DNA from: Nematostella vectensis | Lineage: Eukaryota > Cnidaria > Anthozoa > Actiniaria > Edwardsiidae | Assembly (NCBI RefSeq): GCF_932526225.1 | Contig: NC_064036.1 | Location: 4,967,519-5,031,518, forward strand | DNA length: 64,000 bases | Direction of reading: 5' to 3' | Shown: positions 49,068-60,012 of the stretch, piece after piece | Position numbering within the stretch: the first letter of the stretch is position 1 | Layout: the number at the start of each line of letters is the position of its first letter | Translations under genes and position numbers: made by a program | The notes under the pieces: generated by a model | Seen by the model: only the letters and a program-made list of their open reading frames with translations | Databases searched by the model: none | Told to the model about the DNA's origin: nothing

Positions 49068-50432
49068 CGTTAACGTTTTGTTGACGTTCAGTTGCTATGT
49101 TTACCCAAGTTGCCTACATGTTGTGAAAGACGTTCTTGTTAAAGAAAACTTTCTGGTGTCTAGAGTCTAGGCTTCATTTCGTTCACTTTCTTCGATTCAT
49201 TGACCCTATTCACTGAAGATAAAGCTAATCGTTCATGCGTTCCTTCTAGCGTCCGAAATGCTTTGTTTTTTCTCCCATTTCTTGTGGCCGTCCTATTTTC
49301 CAAAAAGTTATCAAAGCTAGCAGGGGTCAGCATTCAATAAAGGAATAAATAAATAAAAACAAATTAGATAATAAGGGAAAAAACAAGCAAAATGTAAGTT
49401 TGTTGACGAAGACTTGGTGTTGCATTGGCTTAATCAGTCAATATTTGGTCTTAAGATAAAAAATATTTCATTTTTTTCACGGGTCATAATTATCTATGGG
49501 TCATTTGCCAATATTTTCACGAGATAAGAACTATGGACCTTTGACAGTTTTTTTTGAATTCTCGGCTCTTTTTTGGGGTCACTCTTTAACTTTTGTTACA
49601 AAAGTAGCAACGTTTGACTCTAAATACGGGTTTATCCTTAAATCTCTCTTTCTTTCTTGTAGATCTAGCTTTATATTTATGATTAGAAATTGAGCGTTTA
49701 ACAGCCTTTTTTTTCTAAAGCTTAATATCATATTTAGCTTTGGAAAAAAAAAAAGGCTGTTAAACGCTCAATTTCCAAACACTATCTTTTTACTATCCTC
49801 TTGAAAAGGAATTTTTTTCTGCGAGAATGAACAGGCGTTCCGCACTCAGGACTAGCTAACAGGTGGCATTCTGGTAACAAACAGAGCTTTATGCATCAAT
49901 GAATGGCATTTGCAAGAATTTTATAGATTGAAAGAGTTTGCACTAGTTGCTAGAGAGCAAATATAGGAAATCCTCCTTATTTTCTCTTTGCCGAGTCTGC
50001 TCTTCAAATGCTACGATTGATTACCTGTGATTCTGTGACAATGGTTGGAAACGAGCTCGCCCAGTTTCATTCTTAAACTCCTTTGCTCGAACTCCTCAGG
50101 CTTATGCTGAAATCATTGACCTGTCAAAGCGCATGCTACCATCGCAATAACAGGTCAATCTATTATACGCTGAACCATAAAATGCACAGCAAGAAATCAT
50201 TGATTCCAGTGAACACTACCTGCAAATCTTCAAACCCACTGAGCAGAAAGCTGGATTTCACTGGTTCAGATTTCAAGAGCTCACCAGGAGTGAGACGGCT
50301 CAGTGAACGGAGATGAGTAAAATACAGTTTCTCTCGAGCTTGAGTAGCCATCCCCAGCGGAACTCAGTAAGTGTTTGAACCAGAGCGGAGTGTTCAGTGA
50401 ATAACAGTGCGATTCACCGTTATTCCCCTGGA
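49068..50432. other. Shared upstream region of two divergent MANSC-domain genes
   Basis: About 1.4 kb between the start of the GH116-like gene (minus) and the small MANSC gene (plus). It holds one strong hairpin (49686-49775). No coding signal. Confidence 0.5.
49686..49775. repeat. Perfect 29-bp inverted repeat (hairpin)
   Basis: GAAATTGAGCGTTTAACAGC followed by CTTTTTTTT at the left; the exact inverse ends in GAGCGTTT's complement AAACGCTCAATTTC at the right, with a loop of about 32 bases. Confidence 0.92.
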
Positions 50433-51833
50433 ATGAGCTACTTCCGCCAGGTAGCTTTGGCTGCCTCTGCGCTGCTCTGTTTTTCTCAAGGTACGAAAGT
50501 ATTTCATTGATATAAATAATTACCCTGTAATTCATTTGCTATCACAATATACTAGATATCCGTGAAGAACTACGTATTTTCCCCCTTTACAATCTTATAA
50601 ATAACCCACCTATTGGCCAGTTTGACATTCCCTATCTTGACCCGGGACCTTGATCTCTTTCATGACATTGTTTATTATTGATTGTAGTACCGAGATTACT
50701 AATTGGTTTCTCATTCTCTTTAATTTTCTGTTATTGTTTATTGCACTGAGATGAAACCCTCGAGTTTTGATTTGCGTAAGCCTAATATATTTCTCTAGAA
50801 GCCAAATAAAAGCGTTTCTGGTCGCGATTTCTTCCTCGGGAGCATGCGCCCTTTTTCTTTTTTTCCTTTTTATTTCAAAATTATGCTTCTCGCTTGGAGA
50901 AAAATGATTCATTCAATGACAAGACACCTTTTAGTGCAGCGAAAGAGCTTCCCCAGTATCCTATACAGCCGTTCTCAGTGGATTTCAGATTTCAGTGGAT
51001 TGATACTAATAAGGATACTATGCTGCCCAGGAGATAGCCTCCTCCGCAGGCAACTCATAATGAAAAGGACGGAAAGAATGGGTAACCTGTGGCGAAATTG
51101 CGGAGGAGGGAGACTAAGACGGAAAGAATGGGTTACCTGTGGCGAAATTTCGGATGAGGGAGACTAAGGAGATTTTTTTTTCTATTTCTGGTCTTTGAGA
51201 TGCCTGCGGAGGAGGCACCGCAGGAGACTAGGGCCTCCCTATCACAACTCCGATATCTATGCCATTTCTTGTTGTCGAAGGGCGTCACATTCTAGAGATT
51301 TTACAGAAAACTCTGGACGCGGGGCGGGGACGACCCTCCTGCGCAGAGCTTTCTGTGTCGCTCGTTTACTTTGCTCCACAAAGCTGGACCAGACCATCTA
51401 AATTTCATCATCAGGCTGAGGATACTGACTCGTATTTTTAATTCATTGAACAATTTCGATAAATTTTTTAGTCCTTCGCAAACGACAGTTTACATATGCG
51501 CACACATCCATTTACTACAACTGTCATTTCTTCCCAGTTTATTCAACTTCCGGCCCATCCCCTATTCCACGACATGAATGTGACCCAAGTACTAGCGGTT
51601 CATCTGGTTTCCCCGTGGAACTGAAACCGGATCACTTCAGGAACCTGGGAATAGTTGCGAATATGACAGACTGTGTACAGCGGTGTTGCGACGTACTGCA
51701 CTGTGACCTCGCTATGATGTCATATGGCGGTAGAACTTGCTATGGGGTCGCGTGTTTCAATGAGAAACTTTGCCAAATGCTGCCGGCGTATCCTACAAGA
51801 ATAACATTTGACTTAGCACACGTCTACCGATGA
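50433..51833 (+). CDS. Small secreted MANSC-domain protein, 117 aa
   Basis: Two exons, 50433-50490 (phase 1, donor GTACGA) and 51538-51833 (acceptor TTCTTCCCAG). Exon 1 gives a signal peptide. Exon 2 encodes a short Ser/Pro-rich linker and one domain with eight cysteines: EC, DCVQRCC, HC, TC, AC and LC. This matches the MANSC (motif at N terminus with seven/eight cysteines) pattern and parallels exon 2 of the neighbouring GH116-like gene. There is no membrane anchor. MANSC domains are extracellular; binding partners are largely unknown. The two genes are divergent, which suggests local domain duplication or sharing. Confidence 0.82.
51030..51212. repeat. Inverted repeat plus 50-bp tandem duplication in the MANSC intron
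   Basis: CCTCCTCCGCAGGCA (about 51030) is the inverse of TGCCTGCGGAGGAGG (about 51199). Between them GACGGAAAGAATGGGTAACC and its following ~30 bases occur twice. Confidence 0.8.
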
Positions 51834-51948
51834 CCACGCGTCTTACCGAAAGTCTACACGCCGATCGCGCTAGAGTCTTTATGGGTCGCAGGATGATATC
51901 AAATTTATCGCTACTATACACAGAATCGCAGTCCATTGTTGCAAAACA

Positions 51949-52210
51949 GGGGCGGATACAAGGGGGGGGGGGGGTGAATTGCGTGGATATTCACCCCTCT
52001 GTTTGAGTTAAAAATGAAAATCACTTTGTTTGAGAGACAGGGGGTGCTGTCCATGTGATTACACCTATTTGACTTTGCTGACGCGACAAATGCAATTCAG
52101 CATTGCTGTTAGATCTATTTGACCTACCACGTGAAGAACCACTGGATCAATTATAAACAGTCTAACCGGCCATTATCCCTCCCCCATTTTTAAATTCTGG
52201 ATCCGCCCCT
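51949..52210. mobile_element. MITE with GGGGCGGAT ends
   Basis: Left GGGGCGGATACAAGG followed by a G run; right CTGGATCCGCCCCT. The ends are inverted relatives. Confidence 0.75.
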
Positions 52211-52385
52211 TAAAATCTACTCATTCCTCCCAGTTGATGAAAACATCTCAACCAATCTTTGACTTTGCATTAATGCGCTGTGACGCCAGAACCTATTTGG
52301 CCGAAAAGTGCATACATATAAAACTGATTAAATAAGGTGATCTGAGTGTTTAACAAAGTCTAAACCATTTGAATACAAAGAGCAC

Positions 52386-52535
52386 GAAATTGATAACCAT
52401 ATATATAATGTTTACATGTTTCTACAGAAAGTCAAAAACGAAACGCAGTTTATTCTTAATCAATTCACATTCATATGTGAATTTCGTTCTTGACTTTCTG
52501 TATTGTCATGTAAACATTATATGGTTATCAATTTC
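52386..52535. mobile_element. MITE hairpin
   Basis: GAAATTGATAACCATATATA and ATAATGTTTACATGTTTCT at the left mirror CATGTAAACATTATATGGTT and ATCAATTTC at the right; inner CAGAAAGTCAAAAACGAAA / TTTCGTTCTTGACTTTCTG. Confidence 0.9.
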
Positions 52536-53569
52536 TTTGGGTGAAGTTTACTGCGCAAAGATGGCATTACTTATTGCCTACATTAAAAAAAAACGATACT
52601 AAAAAAACTAGCTAGGGAGGAGTTAGCTACTAGAAGCCACAACAGCTTGTCTTTTTGTAATACGTGTCGTTTTGTCGTTGGCAAACTAAAAATGTTTATC
52701 AAGATGAAATGCATCATATCAAATGGACGAAGTATCATGTTTTATCGATCCTCGGATTAGAAATGGCCCACTTTTTGGCGGTCAGGGAGAGAAGGGTTGC
52801 GTACTCTCCCTGCAACGCCTGGCACCACACCTGATGCATCATCTTGAGATGGAGTTACGGGATACAGAACAGTTGGATATTGGGATAAAGTGGGATATTG
52901 TCCACTGTCAGTTACCTTCTTTGCAGTCTCCAGGTTCCGTCCATGCATCTGTCCATCACTATATAAGTACATGTTAAGAATATAAATATATTTTTTTATA
53001 ATAAAAACTTAGAAACTATATAGCAGTTAGTTTGGTTTTGGTCCATATCATATTTCTCCCTATCACAATACAGAGGTAAAAGCAGCAGTTTTGGTGGTTG
53101 GCCTGGTTACCATGTGAAACATAGGCTTGGTTACCAGACCGTGGGGTTTTTCCGTGCCACAACGAAAGAGTGTACGACGGCAAGGAGCCAAAGTCAAAAT
53201 AAATCGAGCTTGAATATCTTGTAGTATATAAGCTTGTCGAATGTTCTAAATTGTTTAGAATTTATGGATATATTCATGGATATTTCATGGATATTTTTAT
53301 TTAAAGTATACGGCTTTATCGGTTCCATTTTCATCGGTTCCATAAAGTTATGGCTTTATCGGTTCCATTTCTTTAAATTGCATGCTCGTTGATGACTGTA
53401 ATAAGTCTTTGAATGAAGATATGTAGCGACTGTTAATAGGTGAAGATATAAAAACAATACATGCATGTTTCTTTTTTGGTTTTACGATTGTTACTTTATC
53501 TAACGTCGTTTAATTGTTTCGGTTAATGGTTTTCGGGAGTGGTTAGTATGTTAGACAATGCATACTTAT

Positions 53570-54180
53570 TGGAACGTCTATGTCGGGCTTAATCCGTTCC
53601 ATTTCATTAATTTTACTCTTTATTGATGAATATAGTTATTTGCTCTAAGCTCGTGTAATGCTTCTGTTTTGTTTGGGAGTGGTACGTAAATTAAACAATG
53701 TGTAACAACAAGTGCGTCTATTTCGGTCTTAATCGGTTCAATTTCATTTATTTTCCTCTTTATTGATGAATATAGTTATTTGCTCTATTAAGCACATTAT
53801 ACAATGTGTAACAACAAGAGCGTCTATTTCGGTCTTAATCGGTTCCATTTCATTTATTTTTCCTGTTTGTTGGTAAGTAATCGGTTCCATTTCATTGATT
53901 TTCCTCTTTATTGATGAATATAGTTATGTGCTTAGTTATAAGCACATTATACAATGTGTAACAACAAGTGCGTCTATTTCGGTCTTAATCGGTTCCATTT
54001 CATTTATTTTTCCTGTTTGTTGGTAAGTAATCGGTTCCATTTCATTTATTTTCCTCTTTATTGATGAATATAGTTATGTGCTTAGTTATAAGCACATTAT
54101 ACAATGTGTAACAACAAGTGCGTCTATTTCGGGCTTTATCGGTTCCATTTCATTTATTTTTCCTGTTTGTTGGTAAGTAT
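53570..54180 (+). repeat. Tandem array, ~150-bp unit with shorter first unit
   Basis: ACAATGTGTAACAACAAG recurs at about 53698, 53804, 53954 and 54104; between them lie ATCGGTTCCATTTCATTTAT, TCCTGTTTGTTGGTAAGTA and TTGATGAATATAGTTATGTG. Confidence 0.9.
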
Positions 54181-55106
54181 ACGTATTTGAATGAAGGAAT
54201 GGAGCGTATTGTCACCTGTTGGAGAACTGTTTTTGAAGGTGAGTCGAGAAACAGGCTGAAAAACCGCGATTTTCTTTGATACCCAAAGTTCACCATCACC
54301 GATGCGTTTAATTTCTCATGTATATCAGAGTCGTTGTTTTATAATCGTGGTTTAGCATGAAACGATAGCTCTTCCTCGAGATTATGTGCCAGTTTTCCTC
54401 CTATCACGGGGATCAATTTACTCAGAAGAATTTAGAGGTGTAAGACTGGGACCGCCATTATTCGTGTGGATTTTGGGCCGGAATACGACATTTTAGCTTC
54501 CACGGACGCGAACGGAAATTGTGTTAGATAGCAGATTCACATTTGCGTGCCCTTTCTCAAGAAATATGGAATACTTGAACTCACTAGGTCGACAATTTAC
54601 TGTTTTTTTTTAATTAAAAACTTTAGGGCATTTAGTCCATTGAGGACCTTTCCCGACTATCATGCATATAGCCACTGCGATTGATAGACCTATCTTACAA
54701 TGCTAGAATTGGTTCACTCTGGGAAGGTAGCCATCTTCTCGGGCACCCTGTGATGACGTAAATCGAGAATAATGTTTTGAGGAGAAAAAAAAACTCTATT
54801 CGTTCAACTCACAAGGTTATATTAATTTTTATGTGGGAAAAAACTTGTCTCAGTCCCCAGCCCTAATCCAACATTCAGTAATCAGAGTGAGACCTATACA
54901 GAAAATGGAACAATGCCCTTGGTATTACGTCATCGATCCTAACCCTTGAATCTTTACGCCTCGAAAGTGAATGCTAGTTTTCAAAGTGCTGTAGCATTAC
55001 AAATTTTACTCGAATTCAAATCTGTTTACGGAATGTAAAAATTTCTTTTTATAGGCATTTGCTTTTACTAACCCACCATTTTTGCGTCTGAAGACATTAA
55101 GACGTT

Positions 55107-57197
55107 ATGAAGGCTGTAACGTATGTTGTGCTGCTGTTGACGACTTTGCCTGCTACACTGCAAGCTATGCAGGTACATTCAAAAACATTTTATTATTTCA
55201 ATTTGAAAAAAAAACATGGTCAACTTACCCTATATATACAATATTAATCATAAATAATTTTGCTTTTTTCCATGTGAAGAAATATAAAATTGCTTTTATT
55301 TGCTAGGCTCACTCAAGAATAGATGAGTGGATGTTTATTGGTAGAGACTCCGATTATCACAATGGTTTCCGGAAAAAGGTGCATGCAGATATTTGTCATG
55401 CTCAAAACATCATGGGTTATGACAAGCAACAAAGCAGTAAGGTGAAACATCCGAAGAAACAAAGCAACAAGGTTGAACATTCCCAGCAACAGAGCATCAA
55501 TGTAGAACATTTCCAGCAGCAGAGCAGCAAGGTAAAACATTCAAAGCAACATAGCAACAAGGTAGAACATTTCCAGCAACAAAGCAACAAGGTAGAACAT
55601 TCCCAAAAACAGAGCAACAAGGTAGAACATTCCCAGTAACAGAGCAACAAGGTTGAATTAAAAAAAAAAAACAGGTCGAGGGAGTCATACGTTTTCAGCG
55701 ACACAACACGGCGGGTCATAACACAAATCTAGTCAAAATAATAAAAAAATACCAAACTCAAAGCAAAGAGGTGGACCATTACCAACAATACCATGAGGTG
55801 AGCAAAAAATGATGTGGATACGCTTCTATGCAGAAACACATTCTGCCAAAATGGCCAATGTTAGTCTTTTTATGCATCTTTGCGCCCTCGTCGTCAGTTA
55901 TTCTTTACAAGACCTCTCTAAGTTTGTCTAAGTATGAGTCCGAAGCCGCACGATTGATCACTCCAGTTTAAAAACATGTAATAGAAACTACAGACTTTAT
56001 TATTTTTTTATTAAATTTCTACAGCAGACTATAAGTCCGGTTGCGGCCAAGTCTTGTACAGACCACATGGTGTCCGGCAGCACGACCGATGGTTACTACC
56101 AGCTACAGGATAGCCAGGGAAAAACCTACACGTACACGGTCTACTGCGACTTCAACTCTGAACCGGGAGTGGCCTGGACCCTGGCGATGTCATTCAGCCT
56201 TGCCAACAATGTCTTGCCTCAATTCAAGAGCACACCGCTGTCCAGTGATGCACCAGTTAACGAGAAATCTCCAAACTGGCCTGCGTACAGGTAAAACGAT
56301 GAAACGTTTTCTATTTCTTTTTCCTACCGTCCCTATATGTCTATTTACCTCTTTCCTAAAGTTTTCTTACACCCTTTTCACAACCTTTACCTGTATCAAG
56401 TAATTATCTATGCAAGAACTATGAAAATTCCCGTTTTTCTACGGAAATAAAAAGCATCACCCACATGATCCAGGAAATCCCGAGAGACATGCATTTGCTC
56501 ATATCTTATTTTCTGTGTTAAAATGAAGAAAAAATAACAAATTATTAGTCGTCATTTATTTCAACAATTCCTAGAGTAAATCTATATAATAAGCTGTTAT
56601 AAATTATCAAAAACTCTTAAAAAAAGTTAATCTTAAAAAAAGTAAAAACGGGCAGGGACATTGGTTTTTCAGTGCGACGCGCGCTAGCGTGGCCACCTTG
56701 GTAGTACATTTACCGAGCATTGTAACGGTGCTACGAGCGTTATTTTACCATTTTTCCTAAGTTTCCCTTCTTTTGCATCCCCAAGGCTTCCGCTTACCAG
56801 AATGAAGGCACTGCTGGCTCATTCTACTCACTGGCGCGTCACATGTAGTTTTCCCAAATATGGAATCGACTACAAGGATTATTTGAGAGCGAGGCTGAAG
56901 TACTTTGACCCAATAAGCCTCAATGGTAGCAAAGTTTGCAAAAAAGTAGAATACATCAACATTCGAGGTCAGCCAGCTGCGCACACATCTGCTCCCTTTT
57001 GGCAAAAGAATTACATGCTTCACGTTAATAGTAATATCAGCGCAACTCAAGCAAGTGGTTGTGCGTTCTCTGCAGCGGCTGGGTCTGTAACAAATGAGAA
57101 TAACTTTGGGTTTTATGAGGCGGTGAATACCAAGTTCAGGTGCTGCGAGTCACCATCGTCCACCACTCAGTACTGGTTTGGTGGTAACCCGAATTAG
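55107..57197 (+). CDS. Secreted fibrinogen-related-type (FReD-like) protein, 271 aa
   Basis: Exons 55107-55172, 55307-55378, 56025-56290 and 56786-57197; phases join. Exon 1 is a signal peptide. Exon 2 is a short charged linker. Exons 3-4 form one extracellular domain opening with a Cys, then TDGYYQLQD, VYCDFNSEPG and a WTLAMSF strand, as in fibrinogen-C-type domains of cnidarian secreted proteins. Further Cys residues and a closing CCESP and TTQYWFGG follow. The acceptor of exon 3 could also be 56028. Such proteins act in adhesion, mucus or recognition; the exact role is unknown. Exon 2 also stays open past its donor into a 30-bp in-frame repeat (see 55379-55639). Confidence 0.75.
55379..55660 (+). 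repeat. 30-bp in-frame tandem repeat, about seven units
   Basis: Unit like AGCAACAAGGTAGAACATTC followed by CCAGCAACAG, encoding KVEHSQQQSN-type decapeptides. It continues the reading frame of exon 2 of the fibrinogen-related gene to a TAA at 55637. Confidence 0.85.
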
Positions 57198-57363
57198 TCT
57201 GTACCTTAACTCTGAGGGTTGCATTGCTATTCACGGTGATGATGTGTAATTGCTCGCTCAGTAAACTTGAAAATCGAGACATGATTAGAAAGTCGTGTAT
57301 TGGTAAATAGAATCGCGAAAGGGGGTAGGAGGGGGGAAAAGGGAGAAGAGACAGAGGGTGCCT

Positions 57364-57484
57364 GTAACAGCCGCCTGGTGAGTGAGTAACTCGACCTCCA
57401 GCGGCGCTTTCCTCTTTCTTATAGTGGAAGAAAAAAAACGCACCGCTGGGGGGTCGATTTACTCATTTATCAGGAGGCGGTTAC
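57364..57484. mobile_element. Short MITE hairpin
   Basis: GTAACAGCCGCCTGGTGAGT at the left mirrors the right end ATCAGGAGGCGGTTAC; inner CTCCAGCGGCGC / ACCGCTGGGG. Confidence 0.8.
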
Positions 57485-57687
57485 ATAGCACGTCGTTTGA
57501 AAGGGCGAAAAGGAACAGAGCTCGCTGAAGGAGCGAAACCAATGCAAAAACAACCAGAATAGGTGGTTTATTCAGCACTAACAAGCATCAGACATCGGAC
57601 TTCGAAGTAAAATTGTCCTATAGCCCCTAGTTAAAGACTGCAGTTCCGTGCGAGTGTCTAAATAAGAACCTGCTCCAACGACCAGAC

Positions 57688-58125
57688 TTACTTATCTCTG
57701 TCCTCGCACTCACCCCAAAAGATGATGTAGCCTTTAACTGTGACATCAGGCAAATGTTTCATAGTTTCTTTGTCAATAGTCGCATGGACGTGCACCCGTA
57801 CCTTAGTACTTTTTAGGGATATCTCTTTGTACACCGGTTTGCGCGAATATTACAGAGGCTTGTAAAAAGAACGATTGACTTTCGGTGGATTTTTGTCCAT
57901 TTCCAGACTAGGACCCATTCTTTGCCGGTCATTCCTTAAACTAAACTGGGTTTGTTTTGTGTCCATATGTCTTGGCTTGGGCACTAAGGGTCTTTCCGGT
58001 GGGCCTGCTGAGCAATAATGCTCCCTGCATTCAAAGCGTATCAGGAATAGCTTGCCCTAGGGGTATTTAACTATTTTTACACGCCAGAAATCATTTGGAA
58101 GCTCCGAAAAATAGGTCTCCGACAT
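57688..58125 (-). pseudogene. Unrecognised 146-codon gene with two in-frame stops
   Basis: From the ATG at 58125 to the TAA at 57690-57688 one frame stays open apart from TAG at 58059-58057 and TAA at 57852-57850. The composition looks coding throughout: hydrophilic and varied, with motifs such as FSELPNDFWRVKIVKYP before the first stop, GPPERPLVPKPRHM in the middle and TVKGYIIFWGECED near the end. Both stops are one C-to-T change away from Gln codons. The end overlaps a GTAAGT donor-like site, so it could also be an exon. I do not recognise the protein. It was too interrupted to appear as a long frame. Confidence 0.6.
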
Positions 58126-58197
58126 GAATTAAGATAACGTAACAGTTAAGAAATTAAAAAAAGAATAACAACTGAAAACCTGGCGAGACGACCCCCC

Positions 58198-58510
58198 TGT
58201 CTACACCTCTCTCTTCTAAATACGGCCATTCGATCGACTACACACCCAAATTACCCCCCCCCCTCCCTCCCAAACGGTGGATCACCAAAATTTAGTCTAC
58301 ATCTCCCTCTTCTAAATACGGCCATTCGATCGACTATACACCCAAATTACCCCCCCCCCCTCCCTCCCAAACGGTGGATCACCAAAATTTAGTCTACACC
58401 TCCCTCTTCTAAATACGGCCATTCGATCGACTATACACCAAAATTACCCCCCTCCCTCCCAAACGGTGGATCACCAAAATTTAGTCTACACCTCCCTCTT
58501 CTAAATACTG
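58198..58510 (+). repeat. ~99-bp tandem repeat, about three units
   Basis: Units carry TCTTCTAAATACGGCCATTC, GATCGACTATACACCCAAAT, a C run and AACGGTGGATCACCAAAATT. Confidence 0.92.
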
Positions 58511-58677
58511 CCGGGACATTCTGGCTGTGCGCCGCTCCATCTTGGATTTAGACAATCGAAATTAATCCTCAGGTGTTGTTTTCACCGTGTTTATTGTTTA
58601 TTAACCTGATCAAAAGTCGCTCCAGCCTCGAGAGCAGCGGTGATTGAATATTCGGCTTCAGTTATTTGGCAATGTGC

Positions 58678-59002
58678 CTGACGTAACTAATTAATAAAAT
58701 TGATAATTGGAAGTAATTAATAATGATTGATATCCATCATTGTATCCAAATTGTATCAGTTTATTTTGAAAAATATAACAGGTTCGGGTGGGTTTAAATG
58801 ATAAAATTGATAGATATTGATAGCAATTGATAACAATTAATAATCGAAATTCTATTTGATTACAATTGATAACGGGAAAAATTGAGTTTCAAATGTTATC
58901 AATTGCTGATATTAACTGATACCATTTAGTATATCGATATCAATCATTATCATTTTCATCAATTGCCTTTTGATTATCAGATTTTATCAATTAGTTACGT
59001 CG
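58678..59002. mobile_element. AT-rich MITE with inverted ends
   Basis: CTGACGTAACTAATTAATAA at the left is mirrored by ATCAATTAGTTACGTCGG at the right; inner AATGATTGATAT / ATATCAATCATT. The interior is full of ATTGATAA motifs. Confidence 0.82.
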
Positions 59003-59188
59003 GAAATGTGCTTTGGCACATCCGATGCTGTGTTTACACAACAGTATGTGTACATTGCTCGCGTCTTTTGTAAACACTGCCCTAGACCATCTATATATGC
59101 CAAACATAATTTTTTAGTGTTAACGTATGTGGTGGAAGTGAAATGCGGTTGTTTGACAAATTAGTTGTGGAATTTACCTAGATAACCC

Positions 59189-59360
59189 AGAGTCGTAGCA
59201 GGCCACGTAAGATTGGGGGGGGGGGGGGGGGACAATACAGAAACATTAAGTAAATATTGGGGGGGGGGGGGGGGCACAGCTACTGGTCATTTCCTTATAA
59301 TATAAAAATATCGGGGGGGGGCACATGCCTCCAGTGCCCCACCCCCTGCTACGACCCTGT
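59189..59360 (-). mobile_element. MITE of the poly-C family, copy 4, inverted
   Basis: Reverse complement of the copies at 16134, 20212 and 45670: GTCGTAGCAGG left, three G runs, GGTCATTTCCTTATAAT, and right end CCCTGCTACGACCCTG. Confidence 0.85.
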
Positions 59361-60012
59361 AATCAATCATTCGGGATAGTCACATTCGAGTGATAACGTT
59401 GGAATTTAATTATAGAACCAATATTTGTACAGATAAATAAATTATTTCCTTTAAAAAAATAATTTGTAATATCATTTCGAAATTCTGACAACAAATTGTC
59501 AAGAAAGCAACTCATCTGTCAGTGCTGATAACCATATCTATTTATAGCGAGGAATTCCCACACCTCAAAACCAAAAAACCTCTTGGCGGAATGAACGGAA
59601 CGATAAAATTCCACTAATATCCCTGAAACATTAACTTATTATGTGATTGTAAGTCTAAAATAACTGTAGGCAAATTGTTACTAGTTTTGTATAGTAGGTA
59701 TTGACAAACGAACTAATATTCGTTACAAATGGCTAATCAAGTTATCTGTGAGCCTGAAGTCAGATAACTCCATTCGTCGAACGTCATAATCTCTTAGTCG
59801 ATGAGCGTGATTTGCAAGCGGTGTGCTTGCTCCATTACTGACAGTGAATTGCACTCACATGGCTTCCTGTGGCGAACGTCGGTCACCCAATCCGAGTAGT
59901 CGGATCGGACCATTCATTGGATGATCCCCAACCGGAAACAGAAGCTCAAAGGACGCCGAGGATTTTTTTTCTGAGCGATCAACAAATCTGCAGAGTTTCG
60001 GCTCCCACCATC
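59361..60012. other. Upstream region and probable 5' UTR of the ZCCHC24-like gene
   Basis: No repeats recognised. An upstream ATG at 59859 opens a 22-codon frame that ends before the chosen start. Confidence 0.4.

Larger units (their letters stand above)
51834..55106. other. Intergenic, repeat-rich
   Basis: Holds two MITEs (51949-52210, 52386-52535) and a large tandem array (53570-54180). No gene recognised; a frame at 52723-52977 has no motif or splice support. Confidence 0.5.

Noticed and set aside
52723-52977. 84-aa plus-strand frame
   Set aside because: Intergenic, no motif, no splice or signal-peptide evidence.
55417-55719. 100-aa Cys/Leu-rich minus-strand frame
   Set aside because: Antisense of the 30-bp repeat; the regular cysteines come from the repeat unit.
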